From positions 1 through 16,011 of the forward strand of contig JASHWZ010000019.1 in NCBI GenBank assembly GCA_030043865.1: a DNA stretch of 16,011 nt, read 5' to 3'. A program made the translations under genes and the position numbers. This DNA comes from Thermoplasmata archaeon. GTDB lineage: Archaea > Thermoplasmatota > Thermoplasmata > Lutacidiplasmatales > UBA184. Every line of letters begins with the position of its first letter. The stretch's first letter is position 1. Below the pieces are notes generated by a model. It searched no databases. It saw only the letters and a list, made by a program, of their open reading frames with translations, and was not told the origin of the DNA. Shown here piece after piece: positions 12,136 through 16,011 of this stretch.

Positions 12136-12644
12136 GCGTCCTCGTCGCGCTCGCCCTCGCGCTGGTCGGCGCCGGCATCGCGGTCGGCGCGGCGTACGGT
12201 CTCGCGGCGCGCCGTCGGGAGCGCGCGGAGGGCGAGCTCGTGGCGATCGACGCCGGGGAGGCCGTCACGCTCCGGTCCGACCGCTACCGGCTCTCGGGTC
12301 GGCCGGACGTCCTGCGCCGTCTCCCGGACGGCCGCGTCGTCCCGGTCGAGCTGAAGAGCCGGCCCGCGCCCCCGCACGGGCCGCCCGACTCCCACCGGAT
12401 CCAGGTCGCCGCCTACTGCCTGCTCGTGGAGGAGACGACCGGGCGTTCGCCCCCCTACGGTCTCCTCCGGTATGGCGACGGAGCGGAGTACCGCGTCCCG
12501 TGGGACCCCGACGCGCGGAACGAGCTTCTCGGGATTCGGGCGGCGCTCGACCGGCCGTACGATGGTCGGGCCACGCCGTCGCGCGCCAAGTGCGCTCGGT
12601 GCGCCTGGCGCCGGGTCTGCGACGCTCGCGCGCCCGGCACGTGA
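12117..12644 (+). CDS. Cas4/RecB-like nuclease, C-terminal catalytic piece with one membrane helix
   Basis: A 175-aa ORF. An N-terminal membrane helix (about 7-30) precedes ARRRERAEGELVAIDAG. The catalytic core then has LSGRPDVLRR (Asp64, motif II), VVPVELKSRP (Glu78 and Lys80, motif III) and HRIQVAAYCLLVEE (Gln96 and Tyr100, the QxxxY motif). Three cysteines near the end, Cys159-x2-Cys162-x5-Cys168 (KCARCAWRRVC), are the C-terminal part of the Cas4-type Fe-S cluster; the fourth is in the upstream ORF. There are no cas1, cas2 or CRISPR repeats here, so this is a stand-alone member, not evidence of CRISPR adaptation. The frame differs from the upstream ORF and the two overlap by 19 nt. The stop lies 3 nt before that of the convergent methyltransferase. 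Confidence 0.8.
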   Translation: MGLPSLSVLVALALALVGAGIAVGAAYGLAARRRERAEGELVAIDAGEAVTLRSDRYRLSGRPDVLRRLPDGRVVPVELKSRPAPPHGPPDSHRIQVAAYCLLVEETTGRSPPYGLLRYGDGAEYRVPWDPDARNELLGIRAALDRPYDGRATPSRAKCARCAWRRVCDARAPGT

Positions 12645-12647
12645 ATC

Positions 12648-13427
12648 CTACCGGCGGTAGCTCCAGTACACCTCGGTCTCGTACGGGAGCGTGATCGCCC
12701 GCCCCGGTCGTGCGCGGGCGTCGGCCGTGATCACGGCCCGCACCTCGCTGGCGACCGCGCGCCGTCGCGCGGGCGGGAGGTTCGCGATCACGCTGACGGA
12801 GAGCGTCCGCTCGACGAACGTCTCCACGGACCCTCGCTGCGCGTGGCGGAACCGGCGCTCGTGGAGCGGGCCGAACCACGGGTTCGGCCGGGAGAACGCG
12901 GGTCGCCATCGCGCCTCGCGCGACTTGGGACTCATCCACCGGTACCGCGCGACGATCCGCGAGATCTGACGGGACCAGCCGACCCGGTCGTCCCGGGTGT
13001 TCCAGACCATCGCGAGCCCGCCGCCCGGCCGCAGAACCCGGGCGATCTCGCGCATCGCGCGCCGGGGTCGGAACCAGTGGAACGACTGGGCGCAGACGAC
13101 CGCGTCCGCGAAGCCGTCCGGGAGCGGGATCTTCTCGGCGGTCCCGTCGACGATCGGCACGTCCGGCACGACGGTGGCGAAGACGCGCCGCATCCCCGCG
13201 GTCGGCTCGACCGCGATCCGGGTGGCGCCGAGCGGGCGGAGCGCCCGGGTGAACTTCCCCGTCCCGCAGCCGAGGTCAACGACGATCGTCCCGGGACCGA
13301 GGTGCAGCACCCGACCCAGGTGGTGGACCGCAGTGGCCGGATAGTCCGGACGCCCCCGCTCGTACGTGGCGGCCGAGCGGTCGAAGCCGCGGACGTCCGG
13401 GTGGATGCGGGGCAGCGAGCGGGTCAC
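12648..13427 (-). CDS. Class I SAM-dependent methyltransferase (Methyltransf_11 type)
   Basis: A 259-aa cytoplasmic methyltransferase. FDRSAATYERGRPDYP is the usual N-terminal block. Motif I is IVVDLGCGTGKFTRAL (48-63). VEPTAGMRRVF is the motif II acidic region. DGTAEKIPLPDGFADAVVCA and AQSFHWFRPRRAMREIARVL, then RPGGGLAMVWNTRDD, are typical of small-molecule methyltransferases such as UbiE/Coq5-like or Tam-like proteins. The substrate is unknown. The start is a GTG at 13427, supported by a TATA-like GTATAGT at about 13456-13462 placing transcription at or just before it. The gene stands alone, convergent to the nuclease pair and divergent from ndk. Confidence 0.88.
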   Translation of the reverse strand: MTRSLPRIHPDVRGFDRSAATYERGRPDYPATAVHHLGRVLHLGPGTIVVDLGCGTGKFTRALRPLGATRIAVEPTAGMRRVFATVVPDVPIVDGTAEKIPLPDGFADAVVCAQSFHWFRPRRAMREIARVLRPGGGLAMVWNTRDDRVGWSRQISRIVARYRWMSPKSREARWRPAFSRPNPWFGPLHERRFRHAQRGSVETFVERTLSVSVIANLPPARRRAVASEVRAVITADARARPGRAITLPYETEVYWSYRR

Positions 13428-13455
13428 GAGCTCCCGCGGACGGGAACCGCCGCGG

Positions 13456-13462
13456 ACTATAC
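13456..13462 (-). promoter_or_regulatory. TATA-like box for the methyltransferase
   Basis: GTATAGT on the minus strand is centred 32 bp before the GTG at 13427, which supports the GTG start with a leader of only a few bases. Confidence 0.45.
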
Positions 13463-13512
13463 GTCCCTCGGCGCCGCGAAACCCTTACGTGCCGCACGGG
13501 CTCCGCCGACCG

Positions 13513-13971
13513 ATGGCCGAAGGGAACCTCGAGCGCACCCTCGTGGTCGTGAAGCCGGACGGCGTGAAGCGCGGCCTCGTCGGCGAGATCCTGACCCGGC
13601 TCGAGCGCAAGGGCCTGAAGATCCTCGCGATGAAGACGCTCGCGGTCGCGCCGGAGCTCGCGCAGCGGCACTACGCCGAGCACCAAGGCAAGCCGTTCTA
13701 CCCGTCGCTCATCCAGCACATCACCTCGGGACCCGTGGTCGCGGTCGCGTTCGAGGGGCGCTCCGCGATCGCGGTCGTCCGCAAGCTGACCGGTGCGACC
13801 AATCCTCAGACCGCCGACCCCGGTACCGTCCGCGGCGACCTCGCGCTCGGGATCACGACCAACCTCGTCCACGCCTCCGACTCACTGGAGTCGGCCGAGC
13901 GGGAGCTCGCGCTCTACTTCACGCCCGAAGAGTACATCGGCTACTCTCGGGCGGGCGAGGAGCTGTTCTAG
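13513..13971 (+). CDS. ndk: Nucleoside diphosphate kinase
   Basis: A 152-aa enzyme that transfers the gamma phosphate between nucleoside tri- and diphosphates through a phosphohistidine. RTLVVVKPDGVKRGLVGEIL is the N-terminal signature and NLVHASDS holds the active-site His120. GATNPQTADPGTVRGDLAL is the nucleotide-binding segment. The length is typical. The frame runs 49 codons further upstream, but that stretch lies over the methyltransferase 5' end and promoter; the ATG at 13513 gives the family N terminus and sits about 29 bp after an AT-richer GAAACCCTTA. YrdC starts 4 nt after its stop. Confidence 0.97.
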   Translation: MAEGNLERTLVVVKPDGVKRGLVGEILTRLERKGLKILAMKTLAVAPELAQRHYAEHQGKPFYPSLIQHITSGPVVAVAFEGRSAIAVVRKLTGATNPQTADPGTVRGDLALGITTNLVHASDSLESAERELALYFTPEEYIGYSRAGEELF

Positions 13972-13975
13972 GGCG

Positions 13976-14542
13976 ATGGGCCCCGCGCTCACCGCCGCCG
14001 CCCGCGCGCTCGCGGCGGGGAAGCTCGTCGTGTACCCGACCGACACGCTCTACGGGCTCGGGGCCCGCGCCGCGGACCCGGTGGCGGTCGAGCGGCTCCT
14101 CGATGCGAAGGCGCGACCCGCGGGCATGCCGGTCTCGGTGATGGTCGGGTCGATCGGCGAGGTCGAGGCGCTCGCGGAGCTCGCGCCCGCCGGCCGGCGG
14201 TTCGTCCGGACGCATCTCCCCGGACCGTACACCGTGCTCGTGACCGGGAGCGCGCTCGCGCGGCGGACGCTCGTGCCGCCCGCGACCGGCCCGTCGGGCA
14301 CCGTCGGCTTGCGGGTCCCGGCGCACCCGGTCGCCCGGGAGCTCGCGCGTCGCGCCGGGCCGATCACGGCGACCTCCGCCAATCTCCACGGTGCGCCGCC
14401 GAGTCGGTCGGTGCGGGAGGCGCGACAATCGTTCGGGCGGTCGGTCGCGGTCTACCTGGACGGCCCGCCGCGGCCGTCTGGCCACGCGTCGCAGCTGGTC
14501 GACCTCACGCACGCGACGCCTCGAGCGCTCGCACGGAGGTGA
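13976..14542 (+). CDS. tsaC: Threonylcarbamoyl-AMP synthase, YrdC/Sua5 family
   Basis: A 188-aa protein making threonylcarbamoyl-AMP from Thr, bicarbonate and ATP for t6A37 modification of ANN-decoding tRNAs; KEOPS completes the step in archaea. The YrdC fold motifs are KLVVYPTDTLYGLGARA (16-32), the K-x-R type substrate-binding stretch LLDAKARPAGMPVSVMV, HLPGPYTVLVTG, GTVGLRVPAHPVA and TATSANLHGAPPS. It is the short single-domain form without the C-terminal Sua5 domain. The ATG at 13976 is 4 nt after the ndk stop; a longer upstream frame overlaps ndk and is a shadow. Its stop overlaps the Shine-Dalgarno of the next gene. Confidence 0.93.
   Translation: MGPALTAAARALAAGKLVVYPTDTLYGLGARAADPVAVERLLDAKARPAGMPVSVMVGSIGEVEALAELAPAGRRFVRTHLPGPYTVLVTGSALARRTLVPPATGPSGTVGLRVPAHPVARELARRAGPITATSANLHGAPPSRSVREARQSFGRSVAVYLDGPPRPSGHASQLVDLTHATPRALARR
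14535..14542 (+). promoter_or_regulatory. Shine-Dalgarno that fixes the methionyl aminopeptidase start
   Basis: GGAGGTGA, ending with the YrdC stop codon, lies five bases before the ATG at 14548. This favours that ATG over the GTG at 14539, which is inside the motif. Confidence 0.75.
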
Positions 14543-14547
14543 GCCGC

Positions 14548-15438
14548 ATGGGGCCGACTCCCGAGGAACTTCCCCGCTGGCGGGAGGCGGCCCGGATCGC
14601 GTCGCGGGCCCGCGAGCTCGGCGTTCGGCTCGTCGTCCCCGGCGCGCGCCGCCGCGACGTCGCCGACGCTGTCGAGGCGTACGTCCGGGGGGCCGGGGCG
14701 GCGCCGGCGTTCCCCGCGAACCTCTCCCGGAACGACGAGGCCGCGCACTACACGCCGAGCCCGGACGACACGGCGGTCTTCGAGGTCGGTGACGTGGTGA
14801 AGGTCGACGTCGGCGCGCACCTGGACGGGGCGATCGCGGACACCGCCGACACCGTCGAGGTCGGCGGGGGCCGCCGGCACGAGAACCTGATCCGCGCCGC
14901 GCGCGACGGCCTGCGCGCGGGGATCGCGCGCGTCCGACCCGGCGTGCCGGTCGAGGAGCTGTCCCGGGCGATCGCGGAGGCGATCCGCGCGCGGGGCCTG
15001 AAGCCGATCGTCGACCTCACCGGCCACTCGATCGAGCCGTACCTGCTCCACGCCGGTAAATCGATCCCGAACGTCCCGGGCCGGGGCGGGGGCGAGACGC
15101 TCCGGGAGGGCGAGGTGGTCGCGATCGAGCCGTTCGCGACGAACGGCCTCGGCTCGATCCGGAACGGCCCGTTCGGCAACATCCTCAGGTTCCGCCGGGA
15201 CCCGGGGCCGCGGGACCCGGTCCTGGAGCGCCTCTACGGCCGGTTCCGCACCCTCCCGTTCGCGACGCGATGGGCCGACGCGCCCGACGAGCGCGACGCG
15301 CTCCGCCGGGCCCGAGGGCTCCTGCAGGCGTACCCGGTGTTCGTCGAGCGGGCCGGCGGCCTCGTCGCGCAGGCCGAGCACACGGTCCTCGTCGGCCCGA
15401 ACGGCGCCGAGGTCCTCACCGCGCCGCCCGGCGCGTAG
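14548..15438 (+). CDS. map: Methionyl aminopeptidase, type II
   Basis: A 296-aa metalloprotease that removes the initiator methionine from nascent proteins. The archaeal type II enzyme is recognised over its whole length: AFPANLSRNDEAAHYTPSPD with the substrate-site His67, then metal ligands Asp87 (KVDVGAHLDG), Asp98 (AIADTADTV), His160 (VDLTGHSIEPYLLHAG), Glu194 (VVAIEPFAT) and Glu277 (VAQAEHTVLV). The type II insertion lies between His160 and Glu277, including RTLPFATRW. The start is ATG 14548, chosen by the Shine-Dalgarno. It is the third gene of ndk-tsaC-map, all closely packed and probably one transcript. Confidence 0.97.
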   Translation: MGPTPEELPRWREAARIASRARELGVRLVVPGARRRDVADAVEAYVRGAGAAPAFPANLSRNDEAAHYTPSPDDTAVFEVGDVVKVDVGAHLDGAIADTADTVEVGGGRRHENLIRAARDGLRAGIARVRPGVPVEELSRAIAEAIRARGLKPIVDLTGHSIEPYLLHAGKSIPNVPGRGGGETLREGEVVAIEPFATNGLGSIRNGPFGNILRFRRDPGPRDPVLERLYGRFRTLPFATRWADAPDERDALRRARGLLQAYPVFVERAGGLVAQAEHTVLVGPNGAEVLTAPPGA

Positions 15439-15444
15439 CCTCGG

Positions 15445-16011
15445 TCAGGCGCGCGGGGAAGCGAAGTCGGCCCGCGCGAGCGCGGCGCCCCGCACGACCG
15501 ACTCGAGCTTGCGCGTCGCGACGTCGAGCCGGCGGGTCCGGAGCCCGCAGTCCGGGTTGACCCAGAGGCGGCTCGGGTCCCCGAGGTACTTCGCCGCGCG
15601 CCGGATCCGGTCCGCGACGAGCTCGGGCGGCTCGACCTCGTCCCGGTGGACGTCGACGACCCCGAGGCCGACCTGGCGCGAGTCGCCGTACTCCCGCAGC
15701 GCCCCGAGGACCTCGTAGCCGTCGCGCCCGTCGCGGTCGCGGTTCGCGAACTCCCACGCCCACTGTCGGCACCGCTTCGCCTCCAGGAGCTCGGGCAGCA
15801 GCGCGCGGTAGTCGGAGTAGCAGATGTGCATCGAGAACTCGGCGTCGAGCCCGTCGGTCGCCGCGTTGAACCCCTCGACGACGAGGTCGGCCTCGTCGGG
15901 GTGCGTCCCCGCGGCCGGCTCGTCGATCTGGATCACCCGGCAGCCGTGGTCGATCAGCGCCGCGAGCGTCGGGCGGATCGCGCGCTGCGCGAGGTCGACC
16001 ACGAACTCCCG
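15445..16011 (-). CDS. metE: Cobalamin-independent methionine synthase, MetE C-terminal type (5' partial)
   Basis: The last 188 residues of a zinc-dependent methyltransferase that makes methionine from homocysteine. The frame is open to the window edge (REFVVDLAQRAIRPTL), so the N-terminal part lies outside. The zinc site is complete: His and Cys in FSMHICYSDYR, Glu in WAWEFANRD, and Cys in VNPDCGLRTR. IDEPAAGTHPDEADLVVEGF is the homocysteine-site loop region. Archaeal versions are usually only the catalytic half of bacterial MetE and may use a corrinoid protein or another donor instead of methyl-tetrahydrofolate; the donor cannot be told here. It converges on map with a 6-bp gap. Confidence 0.92.
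   Translation of the reverse strand, partial: REFVVDLAQRAIRPTLAALIDHGCRVIQIDEPAAGTHPDEADLVVEGFNAATDGLDAEFSMHICYSDYRALLPELLEAKRCRQWAWEFANRDRDGRDGYEVLGALREYGDSRQVGLGVVDVHRDEVEPPELVADRIRRAAKYLGDPSRLWVNPDCGLRTRRLDVATRKLESVVRGAALARADFASPRA

Noticed and set aside
9212..12268. Minus-strand open frame of 1018 codons
   Set aside because: It runs antisense across the dienelactone hydrolase, L7Ae, S28e and L24e genes and has the Arg/Pro/Gly-rich composition of high-GC shadow frames, with no domain.
11872..12644. CRISPR adaptation locus
   Set aside because: The Cas4-like signature alone is not enough: no repeats, cas1, cas2 or effector genes are in the window.

Overview
The window is about 70% GC and clearly archaeal. 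It carries L7Ae, S28e and L24e ribosomal proteins in the usual archaeal order, an archaeal/eukaryal-type TyrRS, a type II methionyl aminopeptidase, a stand-alone MetE catalytic domain and a complete archaeal 7S SRP RNA. Many genes have a TATA-like box about 26-28 bp before the start codon, which implies leaderless mRNAs. Internal cistrons (dienelactone hydrolase, methionyl aminopeptidase, a 34-residue membrane protein) instead have a GGAGG Shine-Dalgarno. A very high GC content, large Ig/PKD-like surface proteins with a cytoplasmic tail, and coiled-coil KaiC-like ATPases suggest a high-GC Thermoplasmatota-like lineage. That placement is inference and was not tested by phylogeny.

Layout. 1-2490 (+): 3' part of a large surface protein with Ig/PKD-like repeats, a membrane segment and a winged-helix-like cytoplasmic tail. 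2487-3779 (-): serine hydroxymethyltransferase. 3938-4399 (+): hotdog thioesterase. 4434-4727 (-): unknown 97-aa protein. 4832-5142 (-): SRP RNA. 5201-5305 (-): 34-aa membrane protein, not listed by ordinary ORF cut-offs. 5367-7622 (-): 751-aa HhH/coiled-coil/KaiC-like protein. 7748-8818 and 8853-9497 (+): tyrosyl-tRNA synthetase and dienelactone hydrolase. 9502-10626 (-): methyltransferase fused to a glyoxalase-fold domain. 10741-11806 (+): L7Ae, S28e and an L24e with a long basic tail. 11872-12644 (+): two overlapping ORFs that together make one Cas4/RecB-like nuclease. 12648-13427 (-): SAM methyltransferase. 13513-15438 (+): NDK, YrdC/TsaC, methionyl aminopeptidase. 15445-16011 (-): MetE, cut by the window end.

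Most genes are informational or core-metabolic (translation, t6A modification, N-terminal Met removal, protein targeting, one-carbon and methionine metabolism). Three observations stand out. (1) A 25-bp inverted repeat with one mismatch flanks the thioesterase gene (3815-3839 and 4408-4432). Its layout, a TTCCAGTGGAAAC dyad followed by a G-run, resembles archaeal Orc1/Cdc6 origin recognition boxes. (2) The Cas4-like nuclease has both its four-cysteine Fe-S set and its catalytic motifs divided between two overlapping ORFs, each with one membrane helix at the break. (3) The KaiC-like protein has a Walker A motif with Asp in place of Ser/Thr, at the end of a long coiled coil with an N-terminal helix-hairpin-helix.
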